Below are positions 33,710 to 45,509 of a stretch of 64,000 nt of DNA, one piece after another; the stretch's first letter is position 1; every line of letters begins with the position of its first letter. A model generated the notes under the pieces. That model saw only the letters and a program-made list of their open reading frames with translations. It did no database searches and was not told the DNA's origin. Source of the stretch: Arachnopeziza araneosa (lineage: Eukaryota; Ascomycota; Leotiomycetes; Helotiales; Arachnopezizaceae); NCBI GenBank assembly GCA_003988855.1, contig QYAI01000078.1, forward strand, positions 124,001-188,000. The letters run 5' to 3'. Position numbers and translations under genes: made by a program.

Positions 33710-34286
33710 TTGGGAAGTACTGGAAAATAGCTCCAATTGAGAGCCGCAGTGGGGTGGCACTCCAGCGATAAGACACGTAGAAAAGATGGACAGGGCGTGG
33801 ACAAAAGTGACAGTGTGTTTATGATTGCTTGTTATTCTTAAGCCTAGAACAAGCATTCTGCGGAGAGGCAAAGGTTATGTAACCATCGTTGGATATAAAA
33901 GCTTGACAATCCTTGACAAAAGGCGTTGCTGGGTAAATAGATGCTGAGTAACAAACGGCCTTGCATTTCCGCTCCGCTCCGCTCGGCCCGCTCCATCCGT
34001 TTACTTCCGCTTACTGTAGCAAGGTGATGGCCGTTCGGAAGTCAGATACTACTGGTTACAGGAAGCAGTTGAAGGGGTTTTTTTACCCAATCGGCAGTTA
34101 TTTGAGTGAATTATGGAGGTTTCTCTTCATCTACGTGTGGTCTTCATTTATCCCGCACTAACCCAAAATAGCAGTCATACGCGAATATTTCTGAAGCTTC
34201 AACAAACATCCAAAACGACAGACAGTTCAACTCAGCGCCTCTTGCTCGCAAGTCGGGTTATTTAATCCTGAACCAAGGCGGATTTA
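33710..34286. other. divergent promoter between aquaporin and EXPERA genes
   Basis: It separates the two divergent membrane-protein genes. A short direct repeat of CCGCTCCGCTCGGCC type lies near 33970-33990. No coding region is recognised. Confidence 0.35.
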
Positions 34287-35180
34287 ATGGTCGGGATATC
34301 CAAAGCAATGGTCTCCTCCATCTCTATTCCGCCAACTTCTGCCGCCTCCGAACCGCTCCTCCACCCCTATTATCCTCTTGGCGTCGAAATTCCCTCCTAC
34401 GTCCCGAATATATGGCAGGAACATATCATGCTTGGCGTTTTCGGGTCTATATGCGTAGCACTCTTCATTGGCACACTTACAGCGTTGAGATATGCTGCGC
34501 CAAAGCTTCCAGGCCGCGAGAAAGCCACCGTTTGGTGGTTTGTCCTGTGTATGTCTTTAATGGTGGAACTAGGGGGCAAGGCTGATAATGAGGGATAGGC
34601 GGTTTCCTTCATTGCTTTTTTGAAGGGTACTTTGTGGTCAATAATGCGGCTATGGGATCGAAGCAGGATGTCTTTGGGCAGCTGTGGAAAGTGTACGCGT
34701 TGAGTGATTCGAGGTATTTGATCAGTGACCCATTGGTGCTTTGTATGGAGGGTCTGACTGCGGTGCGTTCCCCTTCTTCCGTCAATGTTCTATGTTGAAT
34801 TAATAAATGCCATCTAGATGATCTGGGGTCCCCTCTGTTTCCTTGCCGCAATATCGATAATTCGAAACTCACCAATCCGTCACCCACTCCAGTTGATCGT
34901 ATGCGTAGGGCATATTTATGGGCTGCTTCTGTACTACTCCACCAGTCTCTATGAAAGATACGTTTTAGGTAAGAGCTACTCTAGGCCGGAAGTCTTATAC
35001 TTCTGGGGGTACTATCTGGGATTGAACTTCTTGTGGATGGTGGTTCCAGTAGTTCTGATGCGGAGCAGTCTTCTGAAAATTTCGAGGACTTTTACAGCAC
35101 TGGAGAGGGTCAATGCTACACTGCGGAAAGTGGGTGTGAGTTCACGGACGAGGACGCCTCCTGAGAGGAAGATAAAATAG
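34287..35180 (+). CDS. emopamil-binding / sterol delta8-delta7 isomerase-like EXPERA protein
   Basis: Three exons: 34287-34548, 34599-34762 and 34818-35180; introns 50 and 55 nt; 262 aa. The EXPERA domain is plain: helix 1 (IMLGVFGSICVALFIGTL), then HCFFEGYFVVNN, MGSKQDVFGQLWKVYALSDS, VLCMEGLTAMIWGPL, HPLQLIVCVGHIYG, a YYST helix and FWGYYLGLNFLWMVVP. The His and Glu of HCFFEG and the later Glu of CMEG are the residues that protonate the sterol in EBP enzymes. It would act in the ER membrane. Fungi normally use ERG2 for this step, so this EBP-type protein is either an additional isomerase or acts on another substrate; fungal members are common but little studied. Confidence 0.85.
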
Positions 35181-35958
35181 AACTATCGAGTAATGGAAGG
35201 GAAGGAACGAAGTTTCAAGTTGGTGAGTGGATTTGCATTTAATGAGCCATCTTCTGTGAATGTCCGGGAAGCTGCTACTTCTCTGCTGGCGGCTAAAAAA
35301 TCACACTCTCGTTTGCATCTTGGACGGCAAGCTGTTTTCGTTCTTCCCCAAAGGAATGGTAAGAGCCTCATAACTTTTAGGCTCAAAAGAATGCCGAGGC
35401 TGCTCATTGTGGTCTTGCTCTCCAGGATCCGGATCGACATGAATATACCACTACTGGTCAAAACGCCTTTGTTCTTCGTAATCTGTAAATCAGATGCTAA
35501 ATAAGTTTTGACACATGCACGGTCGGAGGAGTATCGATCGAGTTACGGGTAAGATACAAAGGTATGCTGATCTGTGCATGCTCATGTTTCTATGTCCCCT
35601 GAACGTCGTTCATAGCACCTGAATTGATGATTTGAGAAGAAAAAATTCGTTGTCCACCAGACAGTCTTGAATCTTTCTTCTTGAGTTTCTTTAAATGCTT
35701 TTGATGTGGCATCATCGAACTTATTTTACTGATTTGCTCGAGTCTCGGGGCGGGAATGAAGCTACACAATATATTCCAAAACTCGTCGTCCAAAATGGGA
35801 TACCCAGATGAGATTACTTATGTCGTTGAAAGTGCTTTGAAGATGACATGAAGTCTTTCAGTTATGTCAGAGTGAGCTGTACAGAAACAGCGGTGGTAGA
35901 AGCTCAACCTTTCTTTGGGTAGTCTTGTCAACCGTTGCAGACTCTTTATCCATCCCTT
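35181..35958. other. intergenic, nothing recognised
   Basis: Convergent 3' ends of the EXPERA gene and the ankyrin gene. Short frames only; no terminator or repeat stands out. Confidence 0.35.
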
Positions 35959-36654
35959 TCATTTCAATGCAGTCTGAGGTCTGATCATGAGTTTCTTAAC
36001 AGCCTTCTGATTATATGTTACTGCGTAGTCCAGTGGTGTTTGTCCTTGATTATTCTTCAGATCGAGGTTAGCTCCGTGCTCTATTAACAACTTAACACTT
36101 GCTATGTGACCGCACATGACCGCCAAATGTAGTGGCGTCTCGGCTTTCTTGCTTTTCAAGTCTAGTGTAGTAGCGCTATTATTAATTATAAGCTGCAGGA
36201 TGCGCTTGTGTCCAACTCTGGCTGCTATATGCAGTAGCGTTTCGCCATTGTGATCACTGAAGAGGAGTCCTAGGCGACCTTTGTAGTCTCCGATTAAGAG
36301 CCGCACAATCTCGACATGGCGACGATGAACCGCGTTATATAGTCGTTCAATACTGTTTCCATCATTCCAATAGCTAGCAGCCCTTATCTCGAGAAAGAGC
36401 CGCACAATTCCGCCGTGATCAACCTGAGATGCCTCATCCTCTTGCGTCCTCCCATCTCTATCTTTCACATTCGTTGCAGCGCCTCTAGCAAGTAGAAACC
36501 GCACGGTAGTCTCGTGCCTAAGACTAAGCGCCTTATGTAGTGGTGTGCTCCCCTTATCATCTATCGAATTTATATCGGCGCCCCTATCAATCAAGAGCTG
36601 TGCGATTGCTTCGTGCCCAGCAAGAACCGCCTCATGTAGTGGAGTCCGGCCCAT
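35959..36654 (-). CDS. ankyrin-repeat protein, probably lacking its 5' part
   Basis: 231 codons made almost entirely of seven ankyrin repeats (TPLHEAVLAGHEAIAQLL, TPLHKALSLRHETTVRFLL, and so on to TPLDYAVTYNQ); repeats 3 and 4 are degenerate. The ATG at 36654 lies inside the first repeat: the preceding codons (Thr-Asp-His) complete the repeat's D-x-x-G start, then the frame meets a stop. An upstream exon is therefore expected, or the gene has lost its 5' end. A decayed-looking minus frame exists at 37086-37407 but I could not join it. Ankyrin repeats bind proteins, and in fungi they often form the sensor end of NACHT proteins; here no NTPase is visible nearby. Confidence 0.65.
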   Translation of the reverse strand: MGRTPLHEAVLAGHEAIAQLLIDRGADINSIDDKGSTPLHKALSLRHETTVRFLLARGAATNVKDRDGRTQEDEASQVDHGGIVRLFLEIRAASYWNDGNSIERLYNAVHRRHVEIVRLLIGDYKGRLGLLFSDHNGETLLHIAARVGHKRILQLIINNSATTLDLKSKKAETPLHLAVMCGHIASVKLLIEHGANLDLKNNQGQTPLDYAVTYNQKAVKKLMIRPQTALK

Positions 36655-38088
36655 ATGATCAGTCCAGCTCAGTCACTCCCTTCCCTCCAAAACTCGCTAA
36701 AAGAATTGTGGTTGTATCAGGCGATCGGAAAATTTGTCTCTGGTCGCTGCTCTGCCTACTGAAACTTCCTTCCCTGACACGTCTATTGCAACTATTCTGG
36801 AACGAAAACGCATGAAGTGATATTATTTTGCTCAAACATAAGGTAAAGTGATGATCTATCTTGACTGATCGGTTAAAATTACATACTGCTCTTATGGTGA
36901 GTAAGTTATAAATTCTGTGCGTTCTCGACATCGAGCCAAAACCACTTGATGAATATATTGTTTTTGTTAGTAAATGCAAGGATTGCCTCGACTTTCAGAT
37001 TTGCCATCGCAAATCGCTATTCTGCGGCGAAGTAAGAATGATCATCTCTTTACTCAACAAGTTGGGTCTTGCAACCCTCTCGTTGCTAGATCCATGAGCC
37101 GTCATAGAAAATGACAGTGTGCCCAATTGTGAGTCTTCGATGTTCCGAGGACGCGGCAGGATATGCTGGGGATGAGTTGATAAGGGCTCCCGATTTGACT
37201 TCGGCAGTGGTTGTGGTCGCTGCTTTGGGCCTCCAGCTCAGCTGTTCCAGGTTCTGATCCTTGCATGCAGCTATTATGTGGGTTCCCAATATACGATTGA
37301 GACTGTCCGTCGAGCCATCCAAGACTTTCTCGAGTTCCATGTACCGGCGAGACAAGCTTTTGGAGCCTCATTGCCAAAAGAAAGGGAACCCGAGAGTCAA
37401 AGTCCACTGTCTGAAATCAGTCTCGAATGATCGACGTCATGCGAGACATTCGGCCCTAGTCGGCAATCAACAAAAAACAAACGCGCTCTGGTCGCTTACA
37501 GCGCTATCAGTGACAGGCACTTGGTCAATGCCTCCTAGACCTTATTTGATGTAAACAAACAAGAAAGAAGCCTTACGTCGCTGTAATATACAAACAACAA
37601 GCGGCTTAATTCCATACATATCTCTTCTTGAATATTAGGATTTACGTGGAGCGGCTCCGAAAGAAAGCGGCATGTTGTATCGCCGACCGAGAGTCTATTA
37701 TTTTTAGTTACCCCGTTGCTCCATCAACCCCATTGTACCAGCAAGCGGCAAGACAGCGAGCAAGAGGCTGACTGACGTATCAATTGCGCCAGTAAAGCTG
37801 TACGAAGATCATCGGAAGGTCGACATCTATCAAGATTTGCATCTAGAACTTCAAAAAGGAATGCGCAAAGCTGTTCGTATGCACGATCCTAGGATTCAGT
37901 TGTTTGGCGCTCGATACGAACGAGTTGGTCCTGCTAGCAGATCATGAGTCTGTAGGAGGTTTGGATAAGGTATGCGCAAACCTCCCACGTTGTCGCAGAT
38001 TACACGTCTCAAAAACTCATCGGAATGCGCTGCGGCCCGTTGTTGCTGAAAGAATGGAATGTGGAACTCAGCTTACTTTGATAGCTAG
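36655..38088. other. intergenic with unplaced short frames
   Basis: The minus strand around 37086-37407 is open in two frames, one with protein-like composition (LEKVLDGSTDSLNRILG), possibly lost exons of the ankyrin gene, but no consistent splice path was found. The plus side before 38089 should hold the promoter of the RhoGEF-like gene. Confidence 0.35.
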
Positions 38089-41000
38089 ATGGCGCCTCCT
38101 AAACCCCCAGAAGAAGACGGAAGTGACGACTCCTCTACTTTTTCTCCTCCTGCTAAAAGAAAGCCGAGCACAAATAACACTCCCACTCCTGGGAAACGGA
38201 AACCTACTCCCACCTCGACCCCGAAGAGAGTTACACTTAACGGTCCGCGGACACCGGCGAGGAAAGCGTCTGGAAACAAGCATGGCACACCAAACTCCGC
38301 GCCAGCCAGAAGGGTATCAAAAGCTGCGGAACCAACATTGTTGACGGACTTTTTCCTTGGACGGCCGAGTCCACACCGAGTTCGCAATGGAGGACCAGCG
38401 AGAAGGAAGAGCTTGGATCTGGTCAAGGCAGACATGCGAGCGGACAATATGGCTAGAGTTCAAGCCCCGGGCAAAGTTAATGATAGAGTCAAGCAATGGC
38501 AGAAAGCCAATGCAGCTGCCGTGGTACATGACGCCGCAGCAGATAAAGATGAGGTTGTGGTAGAAACAAGCACAGATGGTGAATCCGCCGGTGAAGGATA
38601 CAAGGCGAAGAAGAATCCCACAGCACGCAAGTCAGGCCAACGGAAAAGCAAGACTCCAGAAGAAGAACCTCCTGGCCCGACTAAAAGCAGACCGAAGCAA
38701 GCCCGGGAGGTTGGAACGCCTAAGAAGAGGGTAATCAGCGACTCGCACTGGATGAACAAGAAACTGCAGGCAGAGAAGGGAAATCCGATACCCAAGAACT
38801 TCCTTCAAACAACAGCTCTAAACCCCCCTGTGGGAAAGAAGATTGAGGACTGGGTGAAACGGACTGGGTCGGATGATCATGAGCTAGTTGTAGAGAAGGC
38901 ACCCAGAATACGCAAGCCGAAGAAGCTAGAATCGGAACTGTCAGATGATGAGGGAAACAGTCGAAGAACATCCCGACAAGATATAACAGACGATGGCATA
39001 CGAATAAAGCCGTCGATTGATCGGCCACAGGAGGATGGCATTAGAATTACACCTGGGAGGAATACGGCCACCAAGGACGGTGTCAAAATCAAACACTCAA
39101 AAGATAGACCAGACGATGGCATTCGAATGACTCCTACTGGGTCGAATCCGGATGATACCAATCCTCGAAGTAGAAGTAAGCCCCGCTCAGTCAACTTCCT
39201 AGAAGATGGAATTCGAATTAGGCCATCAAGGGACAATTCACCGCTCGAAGATATTGAGGTAAAGCCTGCAAAGAGAGATGGCAGCCGGCGGAGCCAAAGA
39301 CTACAGCGAGAGCCAGATATCGAATCCGTCACTCCAAGTAGACGCAGTGGAAACTATCTCAAAACTCCTGCAGAAACACCTACTAGGCGAACTAGTTCCC
39401 ATGGTTCAAGAAGACATCAGGAAGAAGATGACAATACTTCATGTACATCACCTAGCCCTCCTGAGGGCTCTCGACATGAAAAAAAAAGAGTTGCGACGCC
39501 TCCGGAATCTCTTGACGAGATCCCTTTTGGCAATTCCGCTTTCAGTGTTCTTGATCTCCCCCTCGGCGCTGAGGCTGGCAACCTTAAGCGTCCAGCGCCA
39601 AAACGGAATTCGAGCTTCATGGTACCGAAGGTATTGAAGAAGGTCTACAACGAAATCGTTCATGACAATGTAGAACCTCCTAGAGGCGGCCCAAACCAAC
39701 CCCGAAGTATCGAGTCCTGGCTTGATAGCACTGGCGATCCATTTGTCGACCGGCCTGCTCCTCCAGCTTCGGTTCTTGAAGTTCCCGAACCGTCTTCGGA
39801 AAGAAGGAAGAGTTATAATACCGAAGATCAAGCTGAGCAGAAATTGACAGCTGGACATGATGACGGAGGTAAAGCTTCCCAGAAGATCAAACCACGATAT
39901 TCCTGGCAAGATGATGGATTGGAGCCTTCTCTCATCCCAACTCCCAAGCATAGAGACACCCTGCCTAGTATGGATGATTCCTCGCCTGTGTCACCCTCTG
40001 GCTTGAAAAGAAGTCCGGCAACCCGCACTATCTCGTCTTCGAAATCAGGGAAGAAGATGCCTTTTAAGGAGGCCATATTCGGAGCTTTCCAAGGAGAGTC
40101 TGCAATGAAAAAGCCAGCGCCAAGCCCTTACGATTACATCGGTTTACGAGACCAGGATATGAAGCGTGTTTCTTCCGTTACTCGATCCAAAGATCTAGAA
40201 CCTGAACCAGACCATACACCCACCAAGGCCAGCCCACATGTATCAGAACAAATCGCCCCGGAGCCAGTGAAGCAAGAAGACAAGCCTCTACCAACTTTCC
40301 CCAGACGTTTAGCTCCTACAACAGGAATTCACAGATTATCCACAATTGCATCTGTGGAGACATTCAGCACGGGTTCATCCGTATCGCAGACGGCATCTGA
40401 CATCTCCGAGACTACAGTGACACAGAATACTGCTTTGACCGCCCCAACAGGGTCCAGCTTGTCTCGGAAGAGCAAAAGGTCAACAAGCAAAAACGGTGGG
40501 CTGAAAAGAAGGCTAACAAAGCACTCTGACCTTATGTCTATGCTCTCTCTCCCAGATACGACAGAGCCAGGTAGAATGGCTAGCATTCGCTCGGCGAGAA
40601 GTGTACGGACAACCAAAACAAAACTCGAGACAGCAACTATTGAAGATTTGATGAAAGAACTTGCAGAAGACGAGACAAAATACACAAGGGAACTTAACAC
40701 GCTTGTTGAAGGAGTGATTCCAGTTTTATTGACTTCGGTGTTATCAAAATCTGATGCTGCTGTCGCTGCTGGGCTTTTTGATCCCCTCACTGGTGCGGAT
40801 CCAGAAACCTTCACTCGACCTATTGTTGACATGGGCGTTGCACTCGAAAAGCTAAAACGCTTACACAAATACATCAACCTCACATCTCCAGAGTCTTTTA
40901 TCTACTGGGCTGAATCTGCATATAAGGCCTATGACGATTATTTACGTGCTTGGCGCTCTGGCTTTGAAGACGTCGTTGTCAATCTGGCTCCAGCTTCATC

Positions 41001-43971
41001 GTCCGGCGAGTGGGAGCCTACAATTGACGAAATGGAACGTAATGGGGATGGGGATTTAGTTACAGATTCTGGGGAGAGAGTTGATGTGGCATATCTTCTG
41101 AAAAGGCCTTGTGTGCGTGTCAAAAAGCTTGCGAAAGCAACAAAGGTAAAACAAAACTCCGAAAACATCAAACCTACTTGGAGTATTAGCCTAACTTAAT
41201 GATAGGGAATCGCTAAGAGCTTGGGAAGTTCAGAGCTCGCAAAGAATACAGAAGACCACTACCAGAACCTAGAGGCTTTTTTGAGAAAAAGAATTGGTCA
41301 AGAGGAAGGCCGCCGTGAAGATCAGAAAGCTAACAATACTGACTCAAGTCGAGCAAGAAATCCTGCCACACTAGATACGGAAGATAATGTCAAAATCAAT
41401 CGTACATACCAGGTTTCGGCAAAAGATTCTTTCAGTTTTGATATGCAGCATTCTAGCGGCCAGAAGATGGTGTGTGAGGTTGAGCTAATCCTACGAGACA
41501 GTCCTAGAGATAAAAGTGTTGGAGATCTTCTCATCTGCGAAAGAACCGGTTCCTCATTCTTTCTCTTGTTCCCACCTCAAGATCGATCTCTCCTCTCAGC
41601 AAGACTCGGTGAAAACAAACGCCAAGTCGTCGTATTAATGCGTGGTTCGCCAGCAGGATGGCGAGAAACATTTATCGTGGATGCTGAGGACAGCCAAACA
41701 GCTGCTGACTGGATTGGATGGCTCGGCCAGAGCCCACTTCCACCGCCAATCACTTCGAAAAAGATGGAAATTGATGCTGCACTTGCGTCAGTCATATCAT
41801 TACCAGGCCTAGATGCGAAGAGTGTTGTAGGCGCTTTAAAGGCCATTGATAAGGACGATATTCCAATTGGTGAACGCCGACAAGAACCTGAAGTTACAAC
41901 ACCCAAGGCAAGCACCAAAAAGCAACCAGCTCGGTATCATCACCGTCCACGCACTACGCTAAAGAGTCCGGCTAATCAATACTCTACATGTGTGACCCAT
42001 ATCCACCAAAGTCTCGATGCGGAGCAGATTCAGAGTATGACAGATCCAGAAGATGTAGGAGTCTTGGATATTCAACAAGTTGAGCACGAGCTTTACAAGT
42101 CTGGCAAGGCAGCTCTTCCATCTGCCAAAAGATACTCTTCCTCACGCGCTTACGACCCTAAGTTAGGTGGGACTCAAACAAAGCAATATACTGGCTTGAT
42201 CGAGATGTCAGGTGGAATTCAGGAAGTAACAACTCGAACCATAGCTGAATCAGCTGAAGGCACTATGATAGACGAACCCTCCAGCCCTGAACCAAATATG
42301 GGCGGCTCTAAATCAGCTGCTTCAAAGAAAGAGGAGCCAACTACGCCTACTCGCAATGATGGAGCTCCTCCGCCACCACCTCATAAATCCCCAGTGTCCT
42401 CTGAGCTATCAAAGAATGCTCCACAGCTTGATTCCGCAACACCGAGAATCAAGAGACGAACATCTTCTCCCCTAAAGCATGAATGGCAACCATCTGATGC
42501 CTCAGGAACTTCATCTGGCTCTGAGGGAGACTCCTCGGAAGAATCTACAGAAGGTTCCTACACTGATGACTCTGAAGAAGAAGAAGAAGATGATTTGGAA
42601 TCAAATTCTATCCATACCAATTTACCAGCTGGAGTGAGTATTCAGGGAAAGAAGGTGTCTCCTGATGGCTCAGTATATACCACTGCCGCTTCCAGCCTTG
42701 CTCCTTCCAATTCAGCATCGCAAGGACCTTACAATGCTACACCTATTAGCCATGACAAAAATGTCAAGAAATTCATTGCAATGGTTTCATACTGGCATCG
42801 AAACCAATGGGTGGACCTCTATGTAGATCCTTGCTCAATCAATGTTACTCCTGGTCATATAGAGGTCTTCCGAATGAATTCTCATCCAAAGTCCCCAGGC
42901 TCAGATGGCGGTTCTGATTTCGAGCTTCCCATGGTTGAACAAGTATTGGTTCCATGGGTCAGTCTACGACAAAGCAACGCCCTCGATGTCGAGATTGGAT
43001 CTCCACCAACAGCTCGATCACAGCTGACCAAGCTCAAGGAGAAATCGAAGATTTTCCAATTTCGGTATCGGGCTTTGAACACCAACGATGGCTACGCACT
43101 TTACGCTGCTTGTCATCACTCTCGAATGAACAACCCTAAAGTCCTTGAAATGCAAAGACAGACTGCTTTCAATAGCTACGGGAGCAATGCTTATGAGAAC
43201 GCTGTAGCTGCCAATCGACGGCGTTCGATCTTCGGAATCAGCTTAGGACGGAAGAAGTCATATCGTGCCTCTGCTAGAGCAACTAGTGAATATGAAAGCG
43301 ACCCGAGCAGTAGAAGCTCCAACAGTGCTATGTCTGCACTTAGACGAATGACTGGTGGCGGGACAGCTTTCAACATTGCCAAGTCAACTGTCAACCTCAA
43401 TGCTACCAAAAACACTTCTTCTGGGCCGCAGTCCATGTACTCGTCTGATAGCGGTGTTACACCACCACGGACACCTCCTTCTCCCAGCTTAGCTGGTGAA
43501 AGCAGCATGTACAGCAATGGCTTGACAGTCAGAGATATTGGATTCGAAAACATTCCTATACAATTGTATAATCTTGTGAATAGCGCAACCTGGAACGACT
43601 GTGGAAATGCATTTTTCACTTGTGTTGCTCCACCCCGTGGAATGAGACAGCAATCCACGCTAGATCATGGCCCTCAAAAAAGAATCATCGTTAGCAACAA
43701 GCCAATGAATGGATCGAATCTTGATGAAAAGGGGAAGAAGATTGTCGTCTTTCTTGACGCCATCCTCGGTCGTGACTGCTTCAAGAAGCAAGGTCGAGTC
43801 GGCGTCATCTGTTCCGTCTGGGAGGATGTTGTTGGTGATGATGGAAGAGTCGGCTCGGTTAAGGCCTATGGCGGCGTGGGCGCCAGAACCAAGATTTGGG
43901 CATTCCAACTTGGACGAGCGGGTGACTGCGAATGGGTTTATCAACTTTGCACGAGCGGTCAAGGCCGCTGA
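38089..43971 (+). CDS. large RhoGEF-like scaffold protein (DH-like plus PH-like regions)
   Basis: Two exons, 38089-41145 and 41206-43971, phase 0; 1,940 aa. Residues 1-800 are disordered, Ser/Pro/Lys-rich, with five copies of a DGIRI-x-P type repeat at about 300-390. At about 850-1060 a helical region starting TIEDLMKELAEDETKY resembles a Dbl-homology domain, and about 1086-1190 (ending FIVDAEDSQTAADWIGWLG) looks PH-like. An acidic Ser/Glu linker (about 1450-1490) leads to a second PH-like segment from about 1541 (FIAMVSYWHRNQWVDLYVD) and a conserved C-terminus (about 1760-1940). The order fits a fungal family that may activate a Rho-type GTPase at septa or tips; homologues are often labelled SRm160/300 splicing coactivator, which the sequence does not support. 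The GEF role is inferred from the fold-like pattern. Confidence 0.8.
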
Positions 43972-44548
43972 GCTCATGTCTGGCGGGGACACTTCATGAG
44001 TTATGAGACATGAGGGTTGGGTTACTGTGTACTACTATCCTTTTCTTTGTTTTTCGGACTTCCTTTCTTGGAATCATGGGAGCGTGGCGTGGATAAATAG
44101 ATGGAGGCGTTATAATATGTCTCATCCACGGATGAGCTGGCTGGGTTCTATTGAAGGATACCTTTTTGGCGTAATCAGTTAAATGAATGTGTAGAGATGA
44201 ACATGAAGGCACAAATTTTAACTCCTGGCTTTTATGTTCGAGGTGGGTGGTTGTGATATGCCCGATGTTTTACCCGATCAGTATCGAATGGTGCCTCAGA
44301 TATCAAGCAATATACACTTTAAATAAATGGCCTTCTAAATTCACAGCACCAACTCGGAATAAGACGGCGCAGTGGCGCTAGTTTCATTTCTGATTGAAGT
44401 AGCAAAGTCGTGTTGTGCGGATGCTACGACTCGGGTTTAAGGAGCACAATTCCGTCAGCGTTGCAGGCGGACACGGATTGGTTCAATCTCATAGCTACCC
44501 AATCAACTAATAAGTGATGCTAGAGCGTTCATTCAACTACTTTGCCTC

Positions 44549-44775
44549 AGCGAGGCGGGCAAAATTCGTCTCCGCCAAAGCGCCAAGAAATCAAATTTTG
44601 AAGTTTAAATACTACACTCTTTACTCTACTCAAGTCGATAAAATCTGCAGACACTAAGAGATGAGTATCTAACAGCTCTGCATTCTAAGTTTTATGTGCT
44701 TGTTTAAGACGAGTATTAACATTTTGCGGTTCTAATCTTTTCGTTCGGCGGAGACGGATTTTATCTGCATCGCAG
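44549..44775. mobile_element. degenerate MITE-like inverted-repeat element
   Basis: The left arm (44549-44577) and right arm (44747-44775) are inverted copies of about 29 bp with six or seven differences, most of them transitions. They share a perfect CGTCTCCGCC core and CAG/CTG outer ends. The interior is AT-rich and non-coding. No clear target duplication is seen. Confidence 0.6.
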
Positions 44776-44977
44776 GATGTCATGATGTTCGATCTTGAAG
44801 GAAAATTATGTTATGGTGGCTCCAAACGATAAAATATAAGGAAGACGGGAAAATCAAATTAGCTTTGACACGCATAACTTGACAAACCTCGCACGTGAAA
44901 TAAGAAACACACGAGAAGCGAAACAGGATATGATGTACATAGACTAGCCAATCCCGAAGATGGCAAGTCTCCTGTGC

Positions 44978-45066
44978 TTATGCGGAAACTGCTGTCTTCT
45001 AATGGCTGCTACAGTTCTTTTTGACAACTGTTCTTCTGGCAGCAGCTTTTAGGAGCTTCCGCATAA
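44978..45066. repeat. 89-bp imperfect hairpin
   Basis: TTATGCGGAA (44978-44987) and TTCCGCATAA (45057-45066) are perfectly complementary. Inner segments (GCTGCT with AGCAGC, CAGTT with AACTG) extend the pairing. It could be a small inverted-repeat element or an RNA fold-back. Confidence 0.6.
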
Positions 45067-45509
45067 CGCTTTTGCGTAGTTGTATTCTTTATCAACTATT
45101 TTTATTAGAGGTAACAAAATTCAATTGGTCAATTTAATTCAAAGAGGTGGAAGAACTGTTTTAAAAAGAGAGGAAAGGCTTGTAGCTAAATTCACAAGAT
45201 GCAGAAAAGATATTATTTGAAGAAGACTTGAAAACTAAATATAATATTGATACATAGCTACGTGTTTTACACAAGTAATTGGATAGAATGTTTACATTGA
45301 AGCCAATGTTTTAGTGTGTGCGGCTAAAATTCGGCTTGCAACGCTACTTACCGTGGCAAGATTAGTCCGGTTTGTGAAAGTGGAGCTGAAAGATAGGAGA
45401 GGAGGGGCACAGAATAACCTCGAAATTTTGTCTTCAAGACATATTTTCGCGCCTCACCAATTTCACTCCTGTATAAATTAACCTGTCTCATCATCTATAC
45501 TTTGTTCTC

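Larger units (their letters stand above)
43972..45509. other. intergenic with two inverted-repeat structures
   Basis: No gene is seen. A 227-bp element with imperfect 29-bp inverted ends lies at 44549-44775 and an 89-bp hairpin at 44978-45066. The stretch 45080-45400 is AT-rich. The HET gene's promoter includes GTATAAATT about 35 bp before its ATG. Confidence 0.45.

Noticed and set aside
37086..37407. Minus-strand frames that might be upstream exons of the ankyrin gene
   Set aside because: One frame looks protein-like but no GT-AG path joins it in phase to the first ankyrin repeat.
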